DNA from: Candidatus Moranbacteria bacterium UBA4824
Lineage (GTDB): Bacteria; Patescibacteriota; Minisyncoccia; Moranbacterales; UBA2206
Assembly (NCBI GenBank): GCA_002400405.1
Contig: DHFM01000013.1
Location: forward strand, 1-20,851
DNA: 20,851 nucleotides
Reading direction: 5' to 3'
Position 1 is the first letter of the stretch, and the number at the start of each line of letters is the position of its first letter. The notes under the pieces were generated by a model. It was not told the DNA's origin. It saw only the letters and a program-made list of their open reading frames with translations, and made no database searches. The translations under genes and the position numbers were made by a program. Below are positions 1 to 7,545 of this stretch, piece by piece.

Positions 1-546
1 TCCAAGTATCAAAGGCGAACCATTTCTAGCGATAATTATTTTGTCCGGCTCATTTTTATTTATTATCGCCAAGCCATAAGTTCCGCGAACCAGTTTCAAA
101 GCTTCTAAAACTGATTTCTTGAAATCTAACTTCTTATTAAACTCTTCAATCAAATGCGCCAAAACTTCTGAGTCAGTTTCAGAAATAAATTTATGTTTTT
201 TCTTGATTAATATATTTTTCAGTTCTTGATAGTTTTCAATTATTCCATTATGTACTAAAAATATATTCCCCTCACAATCCCCGTGCGGATGAGAATTCGT
301 GTCACTCGGTTTACCATGCGTCGCCCAACGAGTATGAGCAATGCCGATTTTTGTGGAAAATTCACGCTCTCCAATTTTATTTTGCAATTCCACTACTTTC
401 CCCAATGCTTTCAAGGTAATTATTTTTTCATTTTGCATAACTGAAATTCCCGCGCTATCATAACCACGATATTCTAGTTGCTTGAGCCCTTCCACAAGAA
501 TTGGCACCGCTTTTTGTTTTCCGATATAAGCAATTATTCCACACAT
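1..546 (-). CDS. glmS: Glutamine--fructose-6-phosphate aminotransferase, N-terminal part (cut by window edge)
   Basis: This is the glutaminase half of GlmS, the cytoplasmic enzyme that makes glucosamine-6-phosphate from fructose-6-phosphate and glutamine, the first step toward UDP-GlcNAc. The 182 visible codons run in frame to the window edge. The start ATG at 546 gives MCGIIAYIG, whose Cys2 becomes the N-terminal nucleophile after Met removal. Other class II glutamine amidotransferase marks are EYRGYDSAG, HTRWATHG, the SHPH motif and VHNGIIEN. The two C-terminal sugar-isomerase domains lie outside the window. The start is 11 bases after the stop of the NRAMP-type transporter gene, with no clear SD, so it is probably translated from a shared message with glmM. 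Family assignment is very secure; completeness cannot be judged. Confidence 0.96.
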   Translation of the reverse strand, partial: MCGIIAYIGKQKAVPILVEGLKQLEYRGYDSAGISVMQNEKIITLKALGKVVELQNKIGEREFSTKIGIAHTRWATHGKPSDTNSHPHGDCEGNIFLVHNGIIENYQELKNILIKKKHKFISETDSEVLAHLIEEFNKKLDFKKSVLEALKLVRGTYGLAIINKNEPDKIIIARNGSPLILG

Positions 547-557
547 AAAAAATAATT

Positions 558-2012
558 TTAAGAATTAAAATATAGCACTCCGGCAGAAATTATTGCACCC
601 GCGATAAAAACAATCGACATCCAGCCAAAAATTCTTACCCAAACAGGATTAGTTTCACGCCCCATTATTTTCTTATCATCACTCACAATCATAATCGCCA
701 CTAAAAGAGGAAGGGAAATTATCCCATTTAAAAATGCCGAGTAGTATAGCGCCGTAATCGGATTGATATGAAAAAAATTCAAAATCAAACCCACCAAAAT
801 AGAAACAATGATAACGGCATAAAATCCCCTTGCTCTTGAAAACTTCTCTTCCAAGCCTTCTCTCCATTTCATAGTTTCCGCCAAAGCATAGGCGCCCGAT
901 CCGGCCAGAATTGGCACAGCTAAAAGACCTGTACCGATAATTCCAAAAGCAAAAAGCAAATATGCGTAGTCGCCGGCCAAAGGTCGTAGAGCCAAGGCCG
1001 CCTCTTCAGCTGAATTGATATTAAAAATTCCATTCTTAAACAAAACTTGGGATGTTGTTATGATGATAAAAAAGAAAACTATATTCGCCAAAATCATTCC
1101 GGTTTCCACGTCTGTTCTCATCCTAGCTATTCGACTAGCCATTCCTCGGTTATCCTTACGGTGAAATTTGCGAAATATTTTTTTCGCCAACTTATTCTCC
1201 TCCACTTCTTCCGAAGTCTGCCAAAAAAATAAATACGGCGTAATGCTAGTTCCAAAAATAGCCACCATCGCAAAAACATACTCCGGACTAAAAATTATTT
1301 TTGGAATAACCGCTGATTCAAATACAATATTCCAATCAATGTCTATCATAAAAGCTGTCGCGATATAGGCCAATACAGAAAAGGCCAGCCATTTTAGAAT
1401 TTTGACATAAGTATGATAACCGACAAAAATTTCTAAAATTATTATCACTACCGCAAAAAAAATAGTAGCCAGATAAAAATTAACATCGATTAGCATCTGC
1501 AAAGATTTTGCCATCGCGCCAAGATCAGCTCCAATATTTATCACGTTTGCCGTAATAAGAATGGAGGTTATGCCCATCACTATTTTTCTTTTATAGTGTT
1601 TTTGCAAAACTCCTGCCAAGCCGTGATTGGTAACAATGCCAATTCTGGCGCAAGCTTCCTGAATAGCCATCATCATCGGCAAAAGCCAAGTTGCCATCCA
1701 CAAAAGTCCCAACCCAAATTTTGCTCCAGCAGAAGAATAGGTTCCAATTCCGGACGGATCATCATCCGACGCTCCCGTTATCACCCCCGGTCCAAGCGCG
1801 CGAAAAAAATAATAAGTTTTTTTCCAAGGATTTTTGATTATTTGAGATATTTTTGCTACTTCGCTTTGAGCAATTCGCAATGTTCCATCCATCGCATGCA
1901 CAGCGTTTATTTCACCCCAAATGATAAGTTTCTTAGCTAAAATAAGTGGGATACCCGCTTCATGACGAAATTCAGATAAGGTGAAAAATTTTTCTTGAGA
2001 ATTTTTTATCAT
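558..2012 (-). CDS. NRAMP-family metal transporter with N-terminal HTH-like domain
   Basis: A 484-aa polytopic membrane protein with about 11 hydrophobic segments from residue ~72 onward. The first-helix motif GPGVITGASDDDPSG (74-88) and the sixth-helix motif GTSITPYLFFWQ (254-265) place it in the NRAMP (SLC11) superfamily. They differ from the canonical DPGN and MPH motifs: Asp-Pro is kept, but Asn becomes Gly, Met becomes Thr and His becomes Tyr. Substrate therefore cannot be assumed to be Mn or Fe. Residues ~9-55 (FTLSEFRHEAGI, then LIIWGEINAV and LRIAQSEV) resemble a MerR/excisionase-type helix-turn-helix. The start ATG lies 3 bases after the glmM stop, suggesting coupled translation; the domain pattern supports this start over Met41. 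It sits between glmM and glmS although no amino-sugar role is apparent. Confidence 0.85.
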   Translation of the reverse strand: MIKNSQEKFFTLSEFRHEAGIPLILAKKLIIWGEINAVHAMDGTLRIAQSEVAKISQIIKNPWKKTYYFFRALGPGVITGASDDDPSGIGTYSSAGAKFGLGLLWMATWLLPMMMAIQEACARIGIVTNHGLAGVLQKHYKRKIVMGITSILITANVINIGADLGAMAKSLQMLIDVNFYLATIFFAVVIIILEIFVGYHTYVKILKWLAFSVLAYIATAFMIDIDWNIVFESAVIPKIIFSPEYVFAMVAIFGTSITPYLFFWQTSEEVEENKLAKKIFRKFHRKDNRGMASRIARMRTDVETGMILANIVFFFIIITTSQVLFKNGIFNINSAEEAALALRPLAGDYAYLLFAFGIIGTGLLAVPILAGSGAYALAETMKWREGLEEKFSRARGFYAVIIVSILVGLILNFFHINPITALYYSAFLNGIISLPLLVAIMIVSDDKKIMGRETNPVWVRIFGWMSIVFIAGAIISAGVLYFNS

Positions 2013-2015
2013 TTT

Positions 2016-3356
2016 TTAATTTAAATTTTTGTTTATAACTCCAACAATTTGATCCGCATAATTTTTAATTTCTTCCTTGTCTCTTCCTTCAATCATAACT
2101 CGACACAAATTTTCCGTCCCAGAATATCTCACAAGCACGCGTCCGTTCTCTCCCAGGATATTTTCAATTTCTTTTATAATATCCACAATTTCTGGAATGG
2201 TTTCTAGCTCTGGCTTTTTTTTCACTGGAACATTAACCAAAATTTTTGGAAACAATGTTATCTCACGAACTAATTCCGACAAGTTTTTCTTGAAATAATT
2301 CATAGCCGAAATCAACATCAGCCCCGAAGCCATTCCATCACCTGTCGGTTGAAAATTAGACATAATGATATGACCAGATTCTTCTCCGCCAAGCACAGCC
2401 TCTCTTTTTTTCATTTCCTGTGAAACTTGTCGATCACCCACGCCAACCGCAAAATGTTCGATTCCAATTTTTTTCAAACTACTGATAAATCCAATATTAC
2501 TCATAACTGTCGTAACGACGGCATCATTTTTCAATTCTCCTTTTTCTTGCATCATCTTAGCGATAATATAAATTATCTGATCACCATTTAGCGCATTGCC
2601 TTTTTCATCAACTACAATTAGCCTGTCTCCATCGCCATCAAAAGCCAAACCAATATCCGCTTTTTTTTCCAAAACTTTTTTCTTGAGTGCTTCAATATAT
2701 TGAGAACCGCAATTATTATTAATATTTTTCCCATTTGGACTGGCAAAAATAATCTCCACTTCACTGGCTTTTTTTTCAAATACCTTTGGCGCTATTTCAA
2801 ATGTCGCTCCATTGGCACAATCCAAAACTATTTTCAAATTGCTCAATTCTAAATTGGAAACTTTACTAAGGAGAAAATTTGCATATTTTTCTTTAGCATC
2901 TGGCAAAATTATTTTTTGACCCAAAATAAAATCTGCCCCTACTTTTTTTTCTACTCCTTCCGAAATATATTTTTGCAATTCTGATTCTTGTTCATCAGTA
3001 AGTTTTGTGCCGTCAGCATTAAAAGGTTTTAGGCCATTATATTCAAAGGAATTATGCGAAGCAGAAATTACTATTCCTGCACCAGCTTTTTCCTCTCCAA
3101 CCAAATACGCCACACCAGGGGTTGGAATTATTCCGGCCAAAACCGCTGTCCCACCCATAGAAATTATTCCGCAAATTATTGCTTCTTCCAACATCACGCC
3201 TGATTCTCGTGTGTCTCGCCCAATGACAATCTTGAGAGGCGCATTTCTTTTTTGACAATATAAAACCAGAGCTATTCCCATTTCAACTCCCATTTCCGGA
3301 CTCATTATTTCTTCATTTATCAAAGCTCTAATTCCATCAGTGCCAAATAATTTCAT
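2016..3356 (-). CDS. glmM: Phosphoglucosamine mutase
   Basis: GlmM interconverts glucosamine-6-phosphate and glucosamine-1-phosphate, the second step toward UDP-GlcNAc. The 446-aa length is normal for the alpha-D-phosphohexomutase family. The N-terminal KLFGTDGIR, the phosphoserine loop SASHN (98-102, catalytic Ser100), the Mg-binding loop DGDGDR (240-245), the sugar-binding GGEESGH and the C-terminal phosphate-binding RYSGTEN are all present. GlmM is preferred over a phosphomannomutase because of the GTDG start, the GGEESGH loop and glmS in the same cluster. The gene follows the nucleotidyltransferase after a 71-base gap holding a 16-bp inverted repeat, and runs into the NRAMP gene 3 bases later. 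No strong SD is seen before the ATG. Confidence 0.95.
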   Translation of the reverse strand: MKLFGTDGIRALINEEIMSPEMGVEMGIALVLYCQKRNAPLKIVIGRDTRESGVMLEEAIICGIISMGGTAVLAGIIPTPGVAYLVGEEKAGAGIVISASHNSFEYNGLKPFNADGTKLTDEQESELQKYISEGVEKKVGADFILGQKIILPDAKEKYANFLLSKVSNLELSNLKIVLDCANGATFEIAPKVFEKKASEVEIIFASPNGKNINNNCGSQYIEALKKKVLEKKADIGLAFDGDGDRLIVVDEKGNALNGDQIIYIIAKMMQEKGELKNDAVVTTVMSNIGFISSLKKIGIEHFAVGVGDRQVSQEMKKREAVLGGEESGHIIMSNFQPTGDGMASGLMLISAMNYFKKNLSELVREITLFPKILVNVPVKKKPELETIPEIVDIIKEIENILGENGRVLVRYSGTENLCRVMIEGRDKEEIKNYADQIVGVINKNLN

Positions 3357-3364
3357 ATGCTTTA

Positions 3365-3426
3365 TTTACAAACTACGAAATTAACGAAATACGAAGAATT
3401 CAGGCTTCATTTTCGTAGTTCGTAAA
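3365..3426. repeat. Imperfect inverted repeat, 16-bp arms
   Basis: The arms at 3365-3380 and 3411-3426 (TTTACAAACTACGAAA against TTTCGTAGTTCGTAAA) match at 15 of 16 positions around a 30-base loop. It fills the gap between the nucleotidyltransferase stop and the glmM start. No T-run follows on the minus strand, so it is not an obvious terminator. It may be a dispersed palindromic element or an mRNA structure near the glmM start. Confidence 0.8.
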
Positions 3427-3427
3427 G

Positions 3428-4108
3428 TTAAATGAATTTATGCAAAACTTTTTCGGCTTCTTTCAGATTTTCAGGATTACCAATTGCATGCCAAGCGCGT
3501 GCTTTATGGATTTTTGTTTTATGATCTTTCGCCATTTTAGCCATAGTTTGTGGCAATCCGAATTCTCCGTTGCCAACTGAAACCAATTCATAATCAAAAA
3601 ATCTCCTGTCCAGCACATAAACACCAGTCGCAGCTAATTTATGTTTCTTTGTTTTTGGTTTTTCTATTACTTCTGCTAATGTACCATTCTTATTTATTTT
3701 GATTACTCCAAACTGAGTAGGATCATCTACTTCATATCCCATAATTGCCAAATCATGCTCTATTATTTCTTTCAAATCTTTTTTAGTGTATAAATCATCG
3801 CCCATCATTACTAAAAATTTTTCACGCAAAATACTTTTCGCCAAATGAAGCGCTCCGCCCGTGCCATTTAGATTAGTTTGAAAAACATAGATAATTCTCC
3901 GACCATTGTGATATCTCTTGAAATGCGAAATTATATCCGTACTGCGATAGCCCACGATAAAAATAATCTCTTTGATTTTTTTCGGCAAAGCATTTATTTT
4001 ATGCTCCAAAATCGGCTTGCCTTTAATTTTGAGCATCGGCTTAGTTGTCGCTGTTGTCAAATTCCCCATTCTTTTCCCCCGACCCGCCGCGAGTATAACT
4101 GCTTGCAT
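3428..4108 (-). CDS. Sugar nucleotidyltransferase (GlmU N-domain-like)
   Basis: A 226-aa single-domain nucleotidyltransferase. The N-terminal LAAGRGKRMG loop is the GT-A pyrophosphorylase signature, followed by TKPMLKIKGKPILEH, the GTGGAL substrate loop and the metal-binding MGDDLY. It should join a sugar-1-phosphate to a nucleotide and release pyrophosphate. Being followed by glmM and glmS, the likely product is UDP-GlcNAc or a close relative, but the left-handed beta-helix acetyltransferase half of a ~450-aa GlmU is missing, so substrate is unproven. A glucose-1-phosphate thymidylyl- or uridylyltransferase is possible. The frame stays open up to a TTG at 4132, but those codons come from an AT-rich intergenic repeat, so ATG 4108 (MQAVILAAG) is chosen. 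Confidence 0.85.
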   Translation of the reverse strand: MQAVILAAGRGKRMGNLTTATTKPMLKIKGKPILEHKINALPKKIKEIIFIVGYRSTDIISHFKRYHNGRRIIYVFQTNLNGTGGALHLAKSILREKFLVMMGDDLYTKKDLKEIIEHDLAIMGYEVDDPTQFGVIKINKNGTLAEVIEKPKTKKHKLAATGVYVLDRRFFDYELVSVGNGEFGLPQTMAKMAKDHKTKIHKARAWHAIGNPENLKEAEKVLHKFI

Positions 4109-4118
4109 ATTTGGAAAA

Positions 4119-4247
4119 TTTTCAATTTTCAATTTTCAATTTTCAAACAAATCTTAATTTCATAATTTTAAAATTAAAAACCTAAGAAAATTTAATCATT
4201 GAAGCATTGGAAATTGTTTAGAAATTAAAAATTGAAAATTAGAAATT
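4119..4247 (+). repeat. AT-rich dispersed repeat, copy 1
   Basis: Starts with tandem AATTTTCA units, has a central block containing AAATTTAATCATTGAAGCAT and CATTGGAAATTGTTTAGAAA, and ends in AAATTAAAAATTGAAAATTA-like units. The two ends are roughly reverse complements, so the unit can fold as a long AT-rich hairpin. It closely matches 7394-7530 and fills the gap downstream of leuS. Confidence 0.8.
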
Positions 4248-6842
4248 TCATATAACTACATTAATTAATCTCCCCTTAACAAATATAACTTTTTTAATTT
4301 CTTTTTTTGCGATATGAATCTTAACTTTTTCTCTTTCGAACGCAATTTTTTTTGCTTCCTCTTCGGAGATATCAGCACTCACAATTATCTTGTCGCGCAC
4401 TTTTCCATTTACTTGAACAATAAGTTCTGCTTCCTCGTCTTTAATTAATTCCGGATCATGCGCGGGCCATTTTTGCAAAAATATCGATTCGTTGTGCCCT
4501 AATTTTTCCCAAAGTTCTTCGGCCAGATGAGGTGCGAAAGGAGAAAGGAGAGTAATTAGTAACTGGTAATTAGTAATTTGGATTTCCTCTTGTTTTTCCA
4601 TTTCATTTGTGAGTATCATAAGCGCACTAATCGCCGTATTAAATCTCATCGCTTCAATATCCGCTGAAACTTTTTTAATCGTTTTATGAATAAGTGTATT
4701 TAATTTTATGTTTTGTATTTTATTGTTCACTGTTCCTTGATCATTGATTCTTGTTTGCATTTTCCACACTTTTTCCAAAAATCTCCTCACTCCCACAATT
4801 CCTTTTGTCTGCCATGGCTTCATATCTTCCAACGGTCCCATAAACATTTCAAAAATTCGCAGTGCATCCGCGCCAAATTCTTTCACGACATCATCCGGAT
4901 TGACAACATTGCCTTTTGATTTGGACATTTTTGTTCCATCTTCCGCCAAAATTGTTCCTTGATGACGCAGTTTCAAAAATGGTTCGTCAAAATTTAGGTA
5001 CCCCAAATTATGCAAAACTTTCGTGAAAAATCTAGCATAAAGAAGATGAAGCACGCTGTGTTCCGCTCCGCCCACATAAAGATCAACTGGAAGCCATTTT
5101 TCTAGTTTTTCTTTGGAAGCGAATTCTTTCTCATTTTTTGGGTCAGCGTAGCGCAAATAGTACCAGCTAGAACAAACAAAAGTATCCATTGTGTCTGATT
5201 CTCTTTTTGCTTCTCCTCCACATTTTGGACATCTCACTTCTTGAAATTTTTTGCTATATTTGAGCGGAGATTCGCCAGTCGGTTTGAAATCCACATCGTC
5301 CGGCAATTCAACCGGCAAATCCTTTTCCGGCACTGGCACTTCACCACATTTTTCACAGTAGATAATCGGGATCGGCGCGCCCCAATATCTTTGTCGACTA
5401 ACTAGCCAATCGCGAAGTTTATAATTTATTTTTCTCTGTCCAATTTTTTTCTCTTCCAGCCACACCGTCAATTTTTCTCGCGCTTCCTCGGAATTTAAAT
5501 TATCATATTTGCTAGAATTTATTAAAATTCCATCGTCAGTAAGTATTTCTCCATCTTTCTTATCACCAGAAATAACTTCTTTAATTTTTAGTTTATATTT
5601 CTTCGCAAATTCAAAATCCCGCTCGTCATGGGCCGGCACGGCCATCACGGCTCCCGTACCATATTGAGACAAAACATAATCTGCTACGAATAGTGGCAAC
5701 GCTTCACCATTAAATGGATTGACGACTTTTATCCCTTTGATTTCTACTCCGGTCTTAACTTTCGCTTCCATTCGATCAAGATCAGTTTTCTTTTTTGATT
5801 CATTAATATATTTTTCAACTTCATCTAAATTCTTAATGTCATCCTGAACTCGTTTCAGGATCTCGTGTTCCGGAGCCACCACTGCATAAGTCATCCCAAA
5901 GACAGTGTCAATTCTCGTAGTATAAACTTCGATAAAATGCTTGTCATCCTGAGCGTTAGCGAAGGATCTCGTTTTATTTTTTCGAGATTCTTCATTTCGC
6001 TCCGCTTCATTCAGAATGACAGCCATTTTGAACTGCGCACCCTCTGATTTTCCAATCCAATTTTTTTGCAAAAGTTTTGTTGAATTTGGCCAATCAATTT
6101 TTTCTAAACCGTTTAATAGCCCAGAAGTTTTTCCTTTGTCTTCAATGAAATCAGTAATTTTGAAAAACCATTGCTCAAGATCTTTCTGAATAACTTCCGA
6201 TTCGCATCTTTCGCATTTGCCATTTTCCGCCTGCTCATTTGCCAAAACCGTTTGGCATTTTGGACACCAATTCACTTTGGCTTTTTTCTTATACGCCAAA
6301 CCATTTTTATAAAACAAAAGAAACAGCCATTGTGTCCATTTATAATACTCAGGTAAAGATGAGTTAACTTCCCGCGACCAATCATAGGAAAAACCCATCG
6401 AGTCAATTTGACGCTTAAAAACTTCCACCGCGTTAGAAATTGTCTCTTTTGGATGAATTCCCGTCTTTATCGCATAATTTTCCGCCGGAAGACCAAAGGC
6501 ATCAAAACCCTGCGGATGAAGCACGTTTTTCCCATTCATTCGAAGATAGCGGGAATATATGTCCGTGGCTGTATAGCTTTCCACATGCCCCACATGCAGT
6601 CCCGCCCCTGACGGATAGGGAAACATGTCTAATATAAAGGCTTTTTCCTTGTCAGAGTCATCTTTAGCGCTAAAATTATCCGGATTTTTGGCCCAATATT
6701 TCTGCCATTTTCTCTCAATAATCTCAGGGTTATACTTGCCCTCACACCAAAAATCCTCATTTTTTGACTCTTTATTAGACTTATTAGCGATGTTATTGTT
6801 TTTAATCATTTTTTTAATTTTTTTGGTGTGGGGTGAATCCAT
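4248..6842 (-). CDS. leuS: Leucyl-tRNA synthetase
   Basis: Cytoplasmic class Ia synthetase charging tRNA-Leu. The HIGH-type motif HVGH is at 83-86 and KMSKS near 637-641. The connective region has Cys clusters (CPKC, CERC, CEKCG, CPKCGG), and the editing domain shows VYTTRIDTVFG and AVPAHDERD; the usual TTRPDT Pro is Ile. At 864 aa it is slightly long. Part of the excess is a Lys/Asn-rich N-terminus (1-35), and part is a 27-residue insert (~275-300) encoded by an 80-bp palindromic element at the entry to the editing domain. Other repeat-like stretches lie at ~327-334, ~696-706 and ~755-764. A -35/-10 pair is 26 bases upstream of the chosen start, giving a ~20-base leader without SD; ATG 6809 (Met12) is an alternative. 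Confidence 0.96.
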   Translation of the reverse strand: MDSPHTKKIKKMIKNNNIANKSNKESKNEDFWCEGKYNPEIIERKWQKYWAKNPDNFSAKDDSDKEKAFILDMFPYPSGAGLHVGHVESYTATDIYSRYLRMNGKNVLHPQGFDAFGLPAENYAIKTGIHPKETISNAVEVFKRQIDSMGFSYDWSREVNSSLPEYYKWTQWLFLLFYKNGLAYKKKAKVNWCPKCQTVLANEQAENGKCERCESEVIQKDLEQWFFKITDFIEDKGKTSGLLNGLEKIDWPNSTKLLQKNWIGKSEGAQFKMAVILNEAERNEESRKNKTRSFANAQDDKHFIEVYTTRIDTVFGMTYAVVAPEHEILKRVQDDIKNLDEVEKYINESKKKTDLDRMEAKVKTGVEIKGIKVVNPFNGEALPLFVADYVLSQYGTGAVMAVPAHDERDFEFAKKYKLKIKEVISGDKKDGEILTDDGILINSSKYDNLNSEEAREKLTVWLEEKKIGQRKINYKLRDWLVSRQRYWGAPIPIIYCEKCGEVPVPEKDLPVELPDDVDFKPTGESPLKYSKKFQEVRCPKCGGEAKRESDTMDTFVCSSWYYLRYADPKNEKEFASKEKLEKWLPVDLYVGGAEHSVLHLLYARFFTKVLHNLGYLNFDEPFLKLRHQGTILAEDGTKMSKSKGNVVNPDDVVKEFGADALRIFEMFMGPLEDMKPWQTKGIVGVRRFLEKVWKMQTRINDQGTVNNKIQNIKLNTLIHKTIKKVSADIEAMRFNTAISALMILTNEMEKQEEIQITNYQLLITLLSPFAPHLAEELWEKLGHNESIFLQKWPAHDPELIKDEEAELIVQVNGKVRDKIIVSADISEEEAKKIAFEREKVKIHIAKKEIKKVIFVKGRLINVVI
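4551..4578. repeat. Repeat-derived stretch in leuS (GTAATTAGTAA units)
   Basis: Tandem-like GTAATTAGTAACTGGTAATT encodes ITNYQLLIT in the leuS anticodon-binding domain. It resembles the short AT-rich units of the intergenic repeats rather than ordinary codon sequence. Low complexity makes the origin uncertain. Confidence 0.4.
4724..4753. repeat. Repeat-derived stretch in leuS, related to 8950-9009
   Basis: Plus-strand TGTTCACTGTTCCTTGATCA followed by TTGATTCTTG resembles the reverse complement of the gap upstream of atpD, which contains the same GATCA, GAATCA and GAACAGTGAACAG words in the same order. Here it encodes residues ~696-706 of LeuRS (RINDQGTVNNK). Confidence 0.5.
5841..5861. repeat. 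Short palindrome in leuS coding frame
   Basis: ATCCTGAA (5841-5848) and TTCAGGAT (5854-5861) form a perfect 8-bp stem with a 5-base loop. It is flanked by GTC on the left and C on the right, as in the ends of the larger 5942-6021 element. It encodes ILKRVQDD, about residues 326-334 of LeuRS. Confidence 0.65.
5942..6021. repeat. 80-bp palindromic element inside leuS
   Basis: Plus-strand ends are TGTCATCCTGAGCG and CATTCAGAATGACA; inner blocks AGCGAAGGATCTCG and CGAGATTCTTCATTTCGCT are also complementary. It matches the intergenic element at 9464-9560 in its terminal ~14 bases and in the GAAGGATCT / AGATTCTTC blocks. It leaves the leuS frame open and encodes residues ~275-300, absent from other LeuRS as I recall the family. 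Confidence 0.85.
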
Positions 6843-6867
6843 AAAACAAGTTTTTTAATACTTTCCT

Positions 6868-6896
6868 ATTCTATCTCATTTTTTCATTTATTTCAA
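6868..6896 (-). promoter_or_regulatory. Promoter of leuS
   Basis: On the minus strand TTGAAA (6891-6896) and TAGAAT (6868-6873) are separated by exactly 17 bases, close to the sigma-70 consensus. Transcription would start near 6861, about 20 bases before the leuS ATG. It lies just downstream of the atp terminator, so leuS starts a new unit. Confidence 0.7.
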
Positions 6897-6900
6897 GAAA

Positions 6901-6927
6901 CAAAAAACTCGGGCAATTGAGCCCGAG
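6901..6927 (-). terminator. Intrinsic terminator after atpC
   Basis: CTCGGGC (6908-6914) and GCCCGAG (6921-6927) form a 7-bp GC-rich stem with a 6-base loop, followed on the minus strand by six T at 6907-6902. It lies 20 bases past the atpC stop and ends the ATP synthase operon. A weaker T-rich tail on the plus side is also present. Confidence 0.88.
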
Positions 6928-6947
6928 CTTTTATTTCAGGAAAAAAG

Positions 6948-7388
6948 TTATTCTATTTTCATCCCTCTTCTTGTATAGTGTTTTCTAGCTACGTGAATTC
7001 GAGCAGATTCTTTTTGAATGGCAGCCGCCACACGAGCATATTCATTCTCATCCATAGAAACTCTTTGGTTTTTGAGTTCTTCGGCTTTTCTTCGCCCTTC
7101 CTCAGCTCGTTTTAAGTCAATATCTTCCGCTCGCTCTGCCGTGTCAGCCAAAACGATAAGTTCATTGCCATGAAATTCGATAAAACCACCAGAAATGCAA
7201 ACAAAGGATTCTTCTCCGTTTTTTTTCAACATAATGCCACCCGGTTTTAGACTAGCAATATAACTTCTGTGATTAGGCAGGATTGTTATTTCTCCATCCG
7301 TGGTCAGCAAAGTCGCCTGATCAACTGCATCTTCAAAGACGGTTTTTTCGGGAGTGACTATTTTGAATTTTATTTGTAAATTTGACAT
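6948..7388 (-). CDS. atpC: F-type ATP synthase epsilon subunit
   Basis: Epsilon belongs to the central stalk of F1, binds gamma and can inhibit ATP hydrolysis. The 146 aa show an N-terminal beta-sandwich with the family pattern FKIVTPEKTVFED, TTDGEITILPNHRSYIA and ISGGFIEFHGNELIVLAD, then a charged helical hairpin from ~90 (AERAEDIDLKRAEEG) to the C-terminus. It is the last gene of the atp operon, 157 bases after atpD; that gap is filled by an AT-rich repeat. The ATG at 7388 has no evident SD. The terminator lies directly downstream. Confidence 0.95.
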   Translation of the reverse strand: MSNLQIKFKIVTPEKTVFEDAVDQATLLTTDGEITILPNHRSYIASLKPGGIMLKKNGEESFVCISGGFIEFHGNELIVLADTAERAEDIDLKRAEEGRRKAEELKNQRVSMDENEYARVAAAIQKESARIHVARKHYTRRGMKIE

Positions 7389-7393
7389 CTAGT

Positions 7394-7530
7394 CATAAAT
7401 TTTCAATTTTCAATTTTCAATTTTCAATCAATTTTCAATTTCACAATTTTGAAATTAAAAAAAGTTTAGAAAATTTAATCATTAAAACATTGGAAATTGT
7501 TTAGAAATTAGAAATTAGAAATTAGAAATT
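7394..7530 (+). repeat. AT-rich dispersed repeat, copy 2
   Basis: Same design as 4119-4247: TTTTCAA units, a central block sharing GAAAATTTAATCATT and CATTGGAAATTGTTTAGAAA, then tandem AGAAATT units. The central ~60 bases are nearly identical to copy 1, in the same orientation. It separates atpD from atpC. Confidence 0.85.
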
Positions 7531-7545
7531 CTGAAGTTAAAAAAT

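Noticed and set aside
1596..1940. 114-codon plus-strand open frame
   Set aside because: Opposite the NRAMP gene; no recognisable motif or start signal.
3365..3426. Intrinsic terminator before glmM
   Set aside because: The stem is AT-rich with a 30-base loop and is not followed by a T-run on the minus strand.
4109..4132. TTG start extending the nucleotidyltransferase by 8 codons
   Set aside because: The extra codons are part of the AATTTTCA repeat, and the domain begins directly at ATG 4108.
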